Origin: Echinarachnius parma | Lineage: Eukaryota; Echinodermata; Echinoidea; Clypeasteroida; Echinarachniidae | NCBI GenBank assembly: GCA_037951105.1 | Contig: JBAMJV010007647.1 | Coordinates: 62,001 to 126,000 of the forward strand | Direction of reading: 5' to 3' | DNA: 64,000 nt | Part shown: one piece after another, positions 45,965 to 57,729 of the stretch | How the letters are laid out: each line of letters opens with the position of its first letter | Position numbering within the stretch: the stretch's first letter is position 1 | The notes under the pieces: model-generated | Told to the model about the DNA's origin: nothing | The model's input: the letters and a program-made list of their open reading frames with translations, nothing else | Database searches by the model: none | Translations under genes and position numbers: made by a program

Positions 45965-47366
45965 TGGGCAGTTTGGTCAAAACATAGACTTCCCTTTAAA
46001 AAATGCATGAATGAAATAATGATGTTCAGCAATTCATATCATAAATATGAATGAAGAATTTATATATACTGTTTCAGCTGACTCTGAAAATGTATTATAA
46101 TCATGGAAATGGAAACAATGAAATTACATTTAATATGAAAAAAGGGTTAGTGAAAATACTGGCAAGTATTTTCTGCAAAGAAATGAATTTCAAGCATGAA
46201 CAGGAATGTTTTTTACATTACAAATGAATACATACAATTATAGTGAATCGAATAAAACTATATTGTATCAAATTTAAATTATTTTTTTTAAAGTTTATCA
46301 ATAGAAATCACTTAATTTGAAACACAAATGAAGAGAAATATGTTGAAAAGGCATATATCTAAAGCATTTTTACATAGTATATAGCTTTCTCAGCCACAAA
46401 GTCAGCTATACATGTATATATATATATATTATAGTCGCACCACATTGTTTAAATAGTCAAATTATCCACCAGATATTAATTCTGCATTAAATAGATATGC
46501 AATTGTATATATAATTCCTTTTTTTCCCACTAAGATATGCTAATAAATTCATACAAGTTTTCACACACAATATATGAACGAGCCAACATCTAGAATGAGA
46601 TTACGGTAATTTATCTCTAAAACTGATCTTAATTTTGTGAATGAAGGTGAGAAGCACCTTTGTTCCACAAGAGTTGTTTTGTAAATGAGTACAAAATAAT
46701 CAGTTTGAATTTGCCATTAATCATTCAAGATATTATAAATTTAGAATTTGTCTTTGAACAAATGTATTCCTCATCCTACGGAAATGTGTTCACAAATCCC
46801 TTTCTAAACTTCAACTGAGCAAATTTGAAGACCAATAATGTTGTTTTCTTTGTAAGAGCTAAGATACTCGAGTGAACTGAATAGTTTTAAATCACTTGAT
46901 TTTTAATATTCAGTAAATTCTCTGATATGACAATTCTCAAATCAGCATTTAATATGATGGGTATTTCTTAACTTGAAGCAAGAGTAGTTGTTTTTATATC
47001 ATATTGTCCACTGATATTGAAGCAATATCACGAATTAGGTCCGTTTGATAGATCTGTCTGATTACATTAAAAGCCTGGCTCTTTTATGTGGAAAGTACAA
47101 ATTCTTTAAATGCATAAATCACACAATTTTAAACACACACACACATCGATATAGAGAAACACACACATTACATAATGATATATAATGCGTAATGTAAACT
47201 GCACTAATAAAAGAAGAAAAAAATCACAGAATACATCCTGAAAGGAAATGTTCCTGAAAAAACAAAACAAAAACAGAACTCAAGGTTTTTTCTTCTCAAA
47301 TATCGCTCAAGTTTTGTTATACTCATGTTACCATGGTTACCCTGGATCCCTTGTTGCAAGGTGACA
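45965..47366. other. AT-rich region 3' of the pirin exon
   Basis: Would include the pirin 3' UTR if transcribed on the minus strand. ATTAAA-type signals occur (e.g. near 46948, minus strand) but no site can be chosen. An (AT)n run lies at ~46416-46430 and (AC)n near 47133. Confidence 0.35.
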
Positions 47367-47500
47367 TCAGAACTGCGAGTCGAGGTAGTCGAGGCCCGCC
47401 CCCGAAGTCCAGTCGGGCGCTTTCTCGAAACCGTTGCGCCCGAATCGATGGTCCTTCACCGCCTCCCCCACCTCCTCATCGGTGTTCATCACAAAACCAC
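47367..47500 (-). CDS. PIR: Terminal coding exon of a pirin gene
   Basis: Read on the minus strand, this 134-nt segment gives 43 residues and a TGA stop. The peptide begins G-F-V-M-N-T-D-E-E-V, continues with F-G-R-N-G-F-E-K-A, and ends D-Y-L-D-S-Q-F. The FVMNT-(D/N)EE start followed by RNGFE(K/R)A is the C-terminal signature of pirin, a nuclear iron-binding cupin protein. The exon is preceded on the minus strand by ...TTCGTACTCAG, a good acceptor, and starts in phase with two leftover bases. It is much more GC- and CpG-rich than its surroundings, as expected for coding sequence here. It extends past the usual pirin end by about ten residues (TSGAGLDYLDSQF). Upstream pirin exons (cupin core, PHRGFET region) should lie above 47500 but were not found in the window, so the preceding intron may exceed 16 kb or this may be a stranded fragment. 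The 3' UTR should run below 47367. Family call is firm; completeness of the gene is unknown. Confidence 0.78.
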
Positions 47501-47917
47501 CTGAGTACGAAGAATGTGAAAGGAAACCCAAGAAATAAATCAGGACTTGTCTTCAGTGATGACCCTACCCTGGTGCCAAAATGGCTGGTGGTGGTGGGCA
47601 CCTGAAATCATCCAACAGGTGGCCCGACTGACTGGCTACTATAAATTCAAATAATTATGATGATCATGATCATGATGTTGATATTAATTAAATTGATGCA
47701 ACATTTTGTCCATTATGCCACCTGTTATCATGAAAGTGACGGGAAACCAAAGAATAGATACTTTTTTACAACGATCATCTTCTTCTTCTTTCCCTTTTGG
47801 GCTTATCCCAATCAATAAGAGGATGCAACAGCTGCTTGAACTGTCCTCCAGTCCATCCTTCTCTGTAACCAACAACCCCATGTCCTCCTCCTCACCAGCG
47901 AAAAAAAATACACCGTG

Positions 47918-48252
47918 GCAAAGGGCGATTTGCCCCAAAAACCTTTGAAATCGCCAAAACTCAGGGGCGAAAAAAAATGAAAATGTTGAACAATTGCCCT
48001 CGCTCTGTATATCACATTTATTAGTTAGTCCCACGTATGCAAAATGTTCTTTTTATTGGACTGAGAATGCTTGTCTTCAGTATAGGACAGGATCTTTATA
48101 ATCATTTATTACAATGTCCGAGAAAAATAAATATAAAACAAAAATGAAATAAAAAATACAAGACAAAAGAGCCCCTCCGAGCTCCAAAACAGCAATTTTT
48201 CTCTCTAAAGTTAAAAAAATAGCCCTCGTGAAATAAAAAGTATTTTTACCCT
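47918..48252 (+). repeat. Dispersed repeat GGCAAAGGGCGATT, copy 1
   Basis: Shares with 62896-63262: GGCAAAGGGCGATT, CCTTTGAAATCGCC, TTAGTTAGTCCCA, GTTCTTTTTATTGGACTGAG, AATGCTTGTCTTCAGTATAG and TCTGAGAAAAAT in the same order. Non-coding. Confidence 0.85.
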
Positions 48253-48540
48253 GCTCCTCACCATGTTTATAAACCCTCACCATCAGCATCCTTCTCCCCA
48301 TATACCATGTCTCTCATGGGTACATCATCTCTAGTTTGCCTCTCATTACTTTGTCACTAAACCAACTTGCCCTGATCAAAGTGTTATTGAAATTTCTTAT
48401 GTTTGTTCCAATATGATTTGAATTAATGTTGTTTATTTTTCAACTTGGTTGTATGTTATTTTCACTGAACCAAAAATCTGAACTACAGTTTATTAATCTT
48501 TTCTTTGTCATTTCTTCACGGTACAGTTAACTAGGAGTCT

Positions 48541-48615
48541 TGCATAAAGAGTTGCGATTAATCACAAAGTTGCAATTGATCGCCACTTTGTGATTAATCG
48601 CAACTCTTTATGCAA
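48541..48615. mobile_element. 75-bp hairpin element
   Basis: TTGCATAAAGAGTTGCGATT continuing AATCACAAAG-TTGC pairs with its inverse up to GTTGCATAAAG at the right end with a tiny loop. A C run follows. Its ends resemble family B (GTTGCA). Confidence 0.8.
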
Positions 48616-48619
48616 CACC

Positions 48620-49480
48620 CCCCCCCCCCCCTCCCCCAGAACGGCTATTTCATATGATACCAGTATAAAAAAAGCATGGACAACATAACAATTGTAAAAA
48701 ACAGTTAGAAACAGAGAGATAAATTTATAAGGCTTACTGAAATGTAGAGTAGTACGTCAATTTAAAATCCTAAAAATGTCTAGATAGGAATTTGCAACGG
48801 ATAGTAGGATGGGGCTTGTAATTGGTGATGTAGAATAATGTCGAAAGGAATAAAGAAGAAAGAAAACGGATCAATGTCTGGGCATTACCCTCTTGTAATG
48901 CAACTGTATTAATCCGAACCGTTCTTAATCGCAGCAACAATGCACAGTAATAACATAATTGAAAATCTGCTACTGGTGTATCAAATTGGCCACTAAAATC
49001 TGATAAACGCCAATTATCATGCTCGGGACTTCCATTGTGCCTCCCCCTCACCCATTATGACAGTCCTGATTGGAAAAGGGTTACAGATTTTTAGGGCGCA
49101 CTTCGTTACAATCGCAATTGTAAATGCTTTAACTTCATTGTAGCATGTTCTTAAGCGACCACTTCTTAAAATTGCAGTTGCTGAAGCCTTAACGTTCGCA
49201 ATGTGCTTTAATAACGGCGACTTTTGGTATTCGGTCGGGAGGCAAACTATCGCATAGAAATCATGGATGGAACTTTAATTGCCTCCTTTGTGAATGTCTT
49301 CACATTTAATTGGGCGAGATAAAGAAAGCAATCTATATCGATTACACTCTGAGGACCAATAAATCATCTTTAGTGACAAACTACTGGGGAGGTTTAGTGG
49401 GATCCAGACAGGGTATGGAGGATTTGGGTGGTATTAGGTGGCATTTGATACCTTACTCGATTACTCATATATAAGCTATA
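48620..49480. other. Non-coding spacer
   Basis: Starts with a C run. No exon found, although upstream pirin exons would be expected on the minus strand here or beyond. Confidence 0.35.
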
Positions 49481-49484
49481 TTTT

Positions 49485-49812
49485 TGTACATTTTGATGCA
49501 GATGTAGCTACTCTAAAGAAGAGGGGCCATAAAAAGAGAATATTATATAACAAATGTTGCAGTATAATGCATTTGAAAACTGCCTACCATTTTAAAGCAC
49601 AAATAATGTTGTATTTGCACCATTTTGATGCAAAAGTTATGACTCAAATTAAGACAGGCCATAAAAGGGAAAGTATATATAACAAATGTTACAGTAGAAT
49701 GCAGTGGAAAACTGTTTGAATTTACATCATTTTGTAACAATAGTCAAATTAAGAGGGGCCAAAAAGAGGGGATAGATAATAAATTAAAATGTAGCAATGG
49801 AATGCAGAGGAG
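49485..49812 (+). repeat. Three units of ~125-135 bp
   Basis: TTTTGATGCA-ATGT, AAAGAGGGGCCATAAAAAGAG, ATATAACAAATGTTGCAGTATAATGCA and GAAAACTG recur. Short frames are incidental. Confidence 0.75.
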
Positions 49813-50009
49813 CCCAGTTATTTGCAATACATTTGAAACTCTGTTTACGTGACTCTTCAAGGTTTGATGGTAAACTAAAAGAAAGACAAAAACACATTGA
49901 CAATTTCCTCACAAATATTGTTTAGTCAAATATACTGTTTTGTTGTTTGTTTTATTGACCGGGGGGGGGGGGGGGGGGGATTCATGACAAATGTTCAGAT
50001 ACTCTGCCC

Positions 50010-50475
50010 TGGTTACATGATTTCTCAAAGCAAAGTTTTTTGACATCAATCATGAACATTTGTTTCCTGGAAAAATTACTCCCGGCTGCATCAATCTAGA
50101 CTAAGGATTGATCTATTGACTGCTCTTGATGAGATTTGCTTCTGATTACAAACATGGCAGCCATGTTCGTATTAAGTTCAAACATTTCAGGTCATGACAT
50201 TTCATGATTACATTTCACTACATTATGTTTGGACCCCGCAAAGTTTGCATAGTTATATATCCCTTATGTTTTTAGGCTTGTGACAAGGATTAAGATGCAC
50301 TCTTTGGTTGCATATTATTCTTTTACCAAAGGTCTTTGACAGCAATCATGAACATGTTTCCAGGAAAAAATAATCCCTGCTGCATTAATCAAGACTAGTG
50401 ATCTTTCCACTGCTATAATAGTGAGATGAGTTTTTGATCATAAACAAGTTTTGTTCGCATTAGCCTTTCTTCATC
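50010..50475 (+). repeat. Two diverged copies of a ~170-bp block
   Basis: TTTGACATCAATCATGAACAT, GTTTCCTGGAAAAA, CCCGGCTGCATCAAT, AGACTA-GGATC and CTGCT at 50037 recur from 50336 with AGCAATCATGAACATGTTTCC. Confidence 0.65.
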
Positions 50476-50479
50476 CAAA

Positions 50480-51520
50480 TCACAGTACTCATTAATCACA
50501 GCCATGTTGTTTTAATTGTCAAGGTAGATTTGTAATGTCATCTGATTAATATTTTACTTAAATACTTGATATTCCATATATGCCTGCTTATCAGTTCCTA
50601 GTATAAAGGAGTTTTTGTCTATCATGAATGATCATATTTTCCTTATTTACTCTATAGCTTGTATTAGAAAATTTCAATTCTGATATTCACGTTTCATTTT
50701 TCAAGATACACTTTGCCCTCCAACTAATTTGTTTGCACATGACAACCAAAGTTACCTAGTACCTTCAAGAATCACACTGATAATGTCATTGTCATTGATA
50801 CAGAACTGTTTGTCAAATGCTTTGGATACTAAGATGAATTACAGGGTGCTGAATACTTTGAAGCACATGAACAATTATAGTCCATTTGTAATATATATAT
50901 AAGCGCTTTATCAGAGAAGTCTCAGAGCGCTTGAAGCATGTTTACCTTGGCTTTGGCCATGAGCACACTCAACTATAAGTGTGCTTGGTCCTTAAAAGAT
51001 AAATCATGTCTTTTTATACAAAATTTTAAAAAAGTACCCAGACCTTCTAATTGGTAATAATTAACACCAGGGAAAGTACATGAAAAGTCAATTTTCTATC
51101 AAGCCAGTACATCAAAGGGAACTTTATATTGGAGGGGATTTCTTCACTTTTGTGCAGTAATTCAATCGACATTGTTATATAATTATTGATTTTCCCCATT
51201 CCTAGTCCAATAGCTTGTTATGACAGGCCAAAACCATCAGCTTTCTCACCCTGTTCTTATCAAGGCATTCAGATTCACTGATTCAACATTAATCCCCTCA
51301 TTAATCTTGGTATGATAGGCCAAGATCAAAGGGATTAAGGAAATACCTGTCCTTATTACAGCTCTAAACACATTTGAATTGAAACATGGCCTGACAGCTC
51401 AGAGAGATATTATACAGGTATTAATCAATCCATTCTAAATATACAACTTACCACAAAGTTATAACGCAATAGATTGACTCGATTACTTTCAACTGATTGA
51501 CTCAAGACAATGCTTTTAAT
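50480..51520. other. Non-coding spacer
   Basis: No gene or repeat boundary seen. Confidence 0.35.
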
Positions 51521-51524
51521 AATA

Positions 51525-51700
51525 TACAGCATTTATAGAGCGCCATGTATCTCTAAGGTGCCCTATTCAGAGGCGCATTATTACCCTTGGTCATCAGGTA
51601 CAATTCAAACCCGCACAATTATCTTGCGCACCATCTCAACTCCCAGGGGAGCATACTAGCCCAAGCTGCCCTACTACATGTGTATGTAGGGCGATACAGG
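51525..51700 (-). mobile_element. SINE body fragment
   Basis: On the minus strand: CAGCTTGGGCTAGTATGCTC, CTGGGAGTTGAGATGGTGCGC, GACCAAGGGTAATAATGCGC and CTTAGAGATACATGGCGCTC. Matches 30598 and the 29520 tail. Confidence 0.78.
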
Positions 51701-52068
51701 CTAATTTAACACCCGACCTTTTGTGAAAATATATCATTGTTTTAGAAGGAGAAGGCAGTTTTTGTACTTCAGAGATAATCATGTTTACAGTCTGAAAGTC
51801 ATGTAGAAACCAAATGCAGCTCACTTATATATTTGATGAATATTCCCCAAATTAGACGGAATTATCATCTGAAAATGTTGCATCATAATTATAGAGTAGG
51901 CTCTGACATACAAGATGGTATGTGTAACTCAATTTAGCCAAAAATTTGACTTAACACCCCTCTCACTCTCACCCGATGATATATTTGCTGTCAATGCTAG
52001 GTTCATGATAGGCCATGATAGGTTCATGCAAGGAAAAAAACACACCTGTATCTCAATGATTCCTTGCT

Positions 52069-52146
52069 ATTAACCCCTCGCCTACAGGGACTGAGTGGGC
52101 TATGTACAAAGTGTATGGGGATTTTAGAATCTCGTAGGGAACGGGT
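52069..52146 (+). mobile_element. Short TTAACCC repeat, copy 3
   Basis: TTAACCCCTCGCCTACAGGG, GTGGGCTATGTACAAAGT, GGGGATTTTAGAATCTCG, GGGAACGGGT. Confidence 0.65.
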
Positions 52147-52702
52147 GAAAAAACACTCCTAAAAGGTGAACTGAAGTCAATTCAGTTCAACAACCTTCAT
52201 TGTACATCCAATTAATAATTTGTTTACAAAAAGTGCAATATATTTGTTTTTCTTCATATTCTACACTTTGCTTGTCTCATACATATTGTTCCATGTTTGA
52301 ATGTGCTGTTTGTCATTTTGCCAACTAGGGTCGAGGGTTCCGGCCTACCAATCCTTTTGTTTGTATCATACATATTAGTTAAAATCATCATCCATTTATG
52401 AAATCATTATTGTCTTTTGTTTTTACTCACTTGTGTGTGTGTAGTGTGTGTGCATGGGCGTTTCTGTGAAAATGTGCTTTTACACATGTGCATGTTTGTG
52501 TGCATATTTATGTGTATGTAACAGATACAATAATACAAGTGGTAGGGAAAGGTGCATTAATAATTCACTTCAATTAATAAGCAATCATTATCTGAAGAAA
52601 TCGTAACAAGCTTTATAAATTACATTCACTCTCCACCATTTAAGCAACAAGTTCTTGTTCATTTTAATAAATACTTCATTTTGGTCTTCAAAATAACCAG
52701 AA

Positions 52703-53042
52703 TAAAGGGATCTAGTAACTTTGCTGACATGTGCAAAAAGTGATGAATGGTTGATACAATGTATATTATTGTTATCTGATATGTCCACTGGGTGTTGTGT
52801 GAAAATGTAAAGTTAAATGGACGTTATATGGCCGAGTAATGAGCAAAATTGCACTCACTTTGTACACAGTTTTGCCAATCCAGTGGATAATTTAACATCT
52901 GAACACTTCAATCATAAATATTTGTCTTAATGAAAGGGAAATTTGAAAAACCGAAACCTGTCCCATGCTTTTATTGTTAATACAATACCGCTAGAACTCC
53001 ATTTGGATTTTGAGGATTTGGACAATGTTAGAAGTCCATTTA
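52703..53042 (+). mobile_element. MITE family A, copy 5
   Basis: ATAAAGGGATCTAGTAACTT to CAATGTTAGAAGTCCATTTAA. Slightly shortened and the most diverged at its ends. Confidence 0.82.
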
Positions 53043-53044
53043 AT

Positions 53045-54130
53045 GATTGATAACCGTTTGTTCACCCTCTTTGAAATCCACTCTGTCTTGAATTGGCATA
53101 GATTGATCGATCTTTGTGATGTAATTTAGCTGTCTAAGGTCTTCATCTGTCCCATGCAAGGGTAAGCTCAATGCCAGTTTGCAATCAACCTTTCCGTTAA
53201 TTGAGTTTTGATGAAGTATCACAAACACAATGTATGGATGGTATAGTGTACTCCAGTTGATTAAAAAGGAGTGGGTGATTAAATAAAGAGGTCCACAAAG
53301 AGAGATAGAGAGAAAATAAATACTGGTAGAAGAATGAATTAGCGTTCGGATAGAGTATTAAATAAAGAATAAAGAATGGGTGAGGGGTGTATAAACATCA
53401 TTAGAAAATATATCTAAAACATATTTTTGAATGAAATGAAATGAGCAAAGAATATAAGGTTTTATTTGTCATTTGAACCTGAAACCTCTTGAATATATTG
53501 TTCACACTTTCAGTAACACAAATAAACTTTCACAGCATTTTAAAAATAAAAATCATTAAAATTTAGTTCTCATATTTCAAGGGCTTCTTTCAATAACTTT
53601 TACCTCAGATAACTAAACTTGAAAAAACATTTTGAAGTCAATACACACTTTGTATTACATACAGAAGCAGCAAAGATAAGGACCCTAAAGATTTATATAT
53701 GGCATGTTAAGCACTGATGGAAAATTCATTACAGTTATCTTTCTTTTTTATCTTCCGAATTGTAAAAAAAGAAAAAATCACTACAAAAGAAAGAAAAACA
53801 GGGGAAGTAATCCACTACATGATAGTGTTCATGAATCTCACACTCCATTTTGTTGATAACTTAATATGAAAACCACATCAAATCAGCTTAGCTCTCTGCA
53901 TGAAAGTTATCCAGTATTAATCCATTGATTCACTAAGTTAAACCCTTAGCATGAACCTTGTTATGTGTTAATCTCATTCCGTTAAACTCTTAATTGATAG
54001 AAAAGTTGATGAACAAAAGATGCAAACTAAATGAAGCTTGAATCACTCCACTGGATTAAAGAGATATTAATAGGACCTGCTACATTGTCCTTCAATCAAG
54101 ATGTCTGAAACCACCTGAGCTTAATTCAAG
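53045..54130. other. Non-coding AT-rich spacer
   Basis: No gene seen. Confidence 0.35.
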
Positions 54131-54134
54131 ATGA

Positions 54135-54508
54135 ATTAAAGGGTACCAACACTTAAATTATTTATCTAGTATCCTCTATAAAAAGAGTAGTCCATTCCAC
54201 TAGAAAGGTCAGAAAAATATGATTCCAGAAAAATGTTATCAGAATTTTAAAGCTCATCATCATACTGAATCATGTATCTATGGGTCTGCAGAAGAAAACT
54301 ACCATTGATTGTCAATTAACTTCTTACGACAATAGAACTAGTCTGTTTCTGTAGACCCAATCATGTTTGTTCGCAGTAGTTATGAATATAAAGTTTGAAT
54401 AACACTATTTTTGCAGACACATATTTTCATTGTTGCTGGTGAAATTGAGTACTCAAACTAATCTTTTCCAATAATTTGAAAATTATTATGATTTTTGGTT
54501 CCCTTTAA
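54135..54508. mobile_element. MITE with TTAAAGGGTACCAA ends
   Basis: TTAAAGGGTACCAA and inverse TTGGTTCCCTTTAA (one mismatch) bound 374 bp. An internal inverted pair is GGGTCTGCAGAAGA / TCTGTAGACCC. Shares the TTAAAGG terminus but not the family A body. Confidence 0.75.
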
Positions 54509-54514
54509 GTACAT

Positions 54515-55995
54515 CTTGTAATACCACACATTCAAAGGCTGCTGTTATAGGTGTATACAAGCAGTATATGGTGGTTTTCAGTGCGTTAAAATTAAAAGAC
54601 TTTGCTTAAAGTGAAATGCTTCCTGTTGACCTAACATCAAGATTATGAGTATAAAGCAATAAAAAGATCTTACTGAACATGAAAGAAAGGGGTTGTATGT
54701 TGATTACAACACCTAGGTATTACTTTTTGAGCATGCTATTATGTGTAATGTATTACAGTATGAGATACTTTTTAAGATTATAAAATAAACCGGTCTAGTG
54801 CACATAAGAAGGATACATCATCAAACACAATAATAGAATTCTCTTCCTTTTGGAGCGTTGATTAAGAATCAGTTTGAGTTAATTGCAAAGTGAAACTGAA
54901 CTTATCCCTTTTTAATATGTGAACAAAGTTTGAGTATTGAGTGATCGTATTTTAACAACCAGTTCATTATAAACTGAAAATTAACAGGGAGCAACCTCAT
55001 CAACCAATCAACTAGTCTACTAAACATCCGATTAAGTCAACCAAATGTAAATCTATTTAAAAATAGTGTAGAAGAGTAATATAAGCAACTTGAAATGTTC
55101 ATGACATGGATTGATCCATTGTCATGAAGAGGCATTTCATGATGATGAAAAAAAACAAGGTTGCTAAATTAAAGATGGTCACATGTAGGAATGCATCACA
55201 GCAATTCGCCATTTTGAACTAGGCTAGTTTGTGCCCACTACATACGGAGTGAGTATATTATGTTATTTTGCATAGGTACACAAGGCATTTGCAAGTCAGT
55301 ACCACACAACTTATTTACAAATCCGAACCATCTTTTAACTTTTTATCAGACATTTGATATTTGAGTATAAAAATGGGACATTTTTCAAAGATGATTTATT
55401 GAAATACTTTTAATGGTATTAAATTGTAGTTTCTTCAATATGTTACAAAATGGCAGGTGTACACATGTACACCTTGCCCCTTGCATTTAGTGGTTTTGTC
55501 AATATTTTTACAAATGTATTATTCTTTCCTTTACTTTGATTGATCAAGGTGGGCCACTGTTTTCTATCTTCATAATGGAATTAAATAGTTAGTTCTTCAT
55601 CATAAATTCTGTTTAAGAAAATGTATGTTAACTCCTAACGTGCCAAGTTCGCATTTTTGCGAGTTACAATACACACAAATGCCATAGAGCATTAAAATGC
55701 ATGTTAAGAGTTAAGCATACTAGTTTTTCATCATCAATTATGTTTGAAAACAGCAACTGCATAATTATATAAACCTCATGCCTTGCATGTAGTGGTTGGT
55801 TTCATTTGTCAATATTTTGACCAATCATTATCCTGTTCTTGACCATTGATTATCAAAGGTGGACTTCTGTGTTCTAGCTTCTAAAGTCAATTATCCGGAT
55901 CAACTTCAACAACTTTTGGCAATCACTCTATTGTATTCATAGCAGGAAACCTACATCATAATCTTGCTAAACCAATTTGCGGTACTTCAAAAAGA
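54515..55995. other. AT-rich with a diverged duplication
   Basis: CCTTGC-TTTAGTGGTTTTGTCAATATTTT...GGTGG(G/A)C-TCTGT at ~55480 recurs at ~55790, about 300 bp apart. No gene. Confidence 0.4.
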
Positions 55996-55999
55996 AAAA

Positions 56000-56785
56000 A
56001 AAGGTTTAGTCCCACAAATTGACTTTAAATGTTTGACACATGCCTTTGAAGTGGGCCTATCACTTTTAGTCAATCTCATAACAAAGCCTTACCATCAATA
56101 ACTTAAAGGTAGGTGATACTCTGTTAATCCACAGTTAATTAAATGGAGAAAATAGATGAAAGACGGTTTAGTGCCACTAATTGACTTTGAATGGTTAGCA
56201 CTTCGCTTTGAAGTGGACCTATCACTTTCTTACGATCTCACAACAAAGCATTAAACTGTGGATGATACACTGTTTAATCCATGGTTAAAATAACTTTAAA
56301 AATAAAAGAAAGAAGGTTTCCCAATAATTGACTTCAAATGGTTCACACATGCCTTTGAAGTGGGCCTATCACTTTCTTACAATCTCACAACAAAACATTA
56401 GCTTTAAACAACTTAAAGGTAGGTGATACTCTGTTAATCCATGGTTAATTAAATGGGACAAAATAGATGAAAAAGGTTTTAGTCCCACTAAATAACTTTG
56501 AATGGTCGACACATCCCTTTGAAGTGGGCCTATCACTTTCTTACAATCTCACAACAAAGGATTAACTTTGATAACTCAAAAAGAGGGTGATAACTCTGTT
56601 ATTCCGTGCAGTTAATTTAATGGGGGGAAATAGATGAAAAACAAGGTTTAGTCCCACTAATTGACTTTGAATGGTCAGCATTTGCCTTTGAAGTGGACCT
56701 ATCACTTTCTTACAACCTCACAACAAAGGATTGACTCCTAGGTGAGTGATACTCTGTTAATCCACGGTTAATTAAATGGGACAAA
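56000..56785 (+). repeat. Five-unit array, period ~149-171 bp
   Basis: GGTTTAGTCCCACTAATTGACTTTGAATGG begins units near 56003, 56165, 56314, 56474 and 56645. Shared blocks are GCCTTTGAAGTGGGCCTATC, ACTTTCTTACAATCTCACAA and GGTGATACTCTGTTAATCCA. Indels differ between units. Confidence 0.9.
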
Positions 56786-56898
56786 AAGAAAGTTAATAGG
56801 ATTAAAAAAGTAAAACTCAAGTAGCAGAAGCGGCTTATAACTTTACCCTTCTTTATATAATTGCAATATCTATTTCTTTCTTTTTACTAAACATGTTA

Positions 56899-57140
56899 TA
56901 CAGGGTGGCCCAGAAATAACGGAACGGGGTGCTTGCTATAATGAAGACACATGATGCCCGTCATAGCAACTAGTAACGTTCAATGCGTGCGCCATTGTTA
57001 GTACCCCTTTCATCTCTATACACAGCTGAACGCACACTCACAATGGCGCACGGTTGATAGTTACTCGAAGCAGTATGGCGGGCATCATGAGTCTTTAGTA
57101 TGGCAAGTACCCCGTTCCGTTATTTGTGGGCCACCCTGTA
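56899..57140. mobile_element. Mariner-type hairpin MITE, TACAGGGTGGCCCA ends
   Basis: TACAGGGTGGCCCAGAAATA continues ACGGAACGGGGTGCTTGC and is mirrored at the right end; TA flanks both sides. The inverse pairing continues inward (CATGATGCCCG, GTGCGCCATTGT), so almost all 242 bp folds into one hairpin. TIR sequence and TA duplication fit Tc1/mariner. Confidence 0.9.
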
Positions 57141-57144
57141 TAAG

Positions 57145-57550
57145 GGAAGAGTTTCTTTGAAATAGAGATCCTCGACAGATGATATGCTCAACTTCCCAGC
57201 TGATACTGAAGCAGCTTTTGCTAAACCACACTAATACCCTAAAAAGGAATATTGGACATTTCTAGGAAAATGTGCCTATTTGCACACATCACATTCACAA
57301 TTGCAAGTTCAATACACATATATAATTTTACCTTACATGTAGAAGGTTGTAAGACACTTAGCACATTTCTGCACCGATAGGACATTCCAAGGGCTTCTGT
57401 GACCAACTATTAAAAGGTGGTAACAAAATGAGCAAAAGAAATTGGGCTTCATGCGGTCATCCCAGCGATCCAATCCATTTGAGGAAATACATTTCGGACC
57501 TGTCTACTCATGATCAAAGTGGCATTTTGCAAAATCAAACATAAGTTAAC
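57145..57550. other. Non-coding spacer
   Basis: No feature seen. Confidence 0.35.
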
Positions 57551-57552
57551 GA

Positions 57553-57726
57553 GGGCCCCATTTCATGAAAGGGTCTTAGCTATTCTGGCACGGGGCTAGA
57601 AACTACTAAACAAAGCTTTTGAATTTCCAACGGCTATCAACGCTCTGTGCGGAACGCACTGTAGCTCCGCGCCACATAAGATAAGACAACGGTCTTAGCT
57701 AAGACCCTTTCATGAAACGGGGGCCC
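57553..57726. mobile_element. 174-bp MITE with GGGCCCC(A/G)TTTCATGAAA ends
   Basis: GGGCCCCATTTCATGAAAGG then GTCTTAGCT pairs with AGCTAAGACCCTTTCATGAAACGGGGGCCC. Inner region GC-rich with GCGGAACGCACTGTAGC. Confidence 0.85.
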
Positions 57727-57729
57727 AGG

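Noticed and set aside
47327-47342. Second X-box candidate GTTACCATGGTTACC
   Set aside because: It is a direct repeat of GTTACC rather than a palindrome and lies downstream of the pirin stop.
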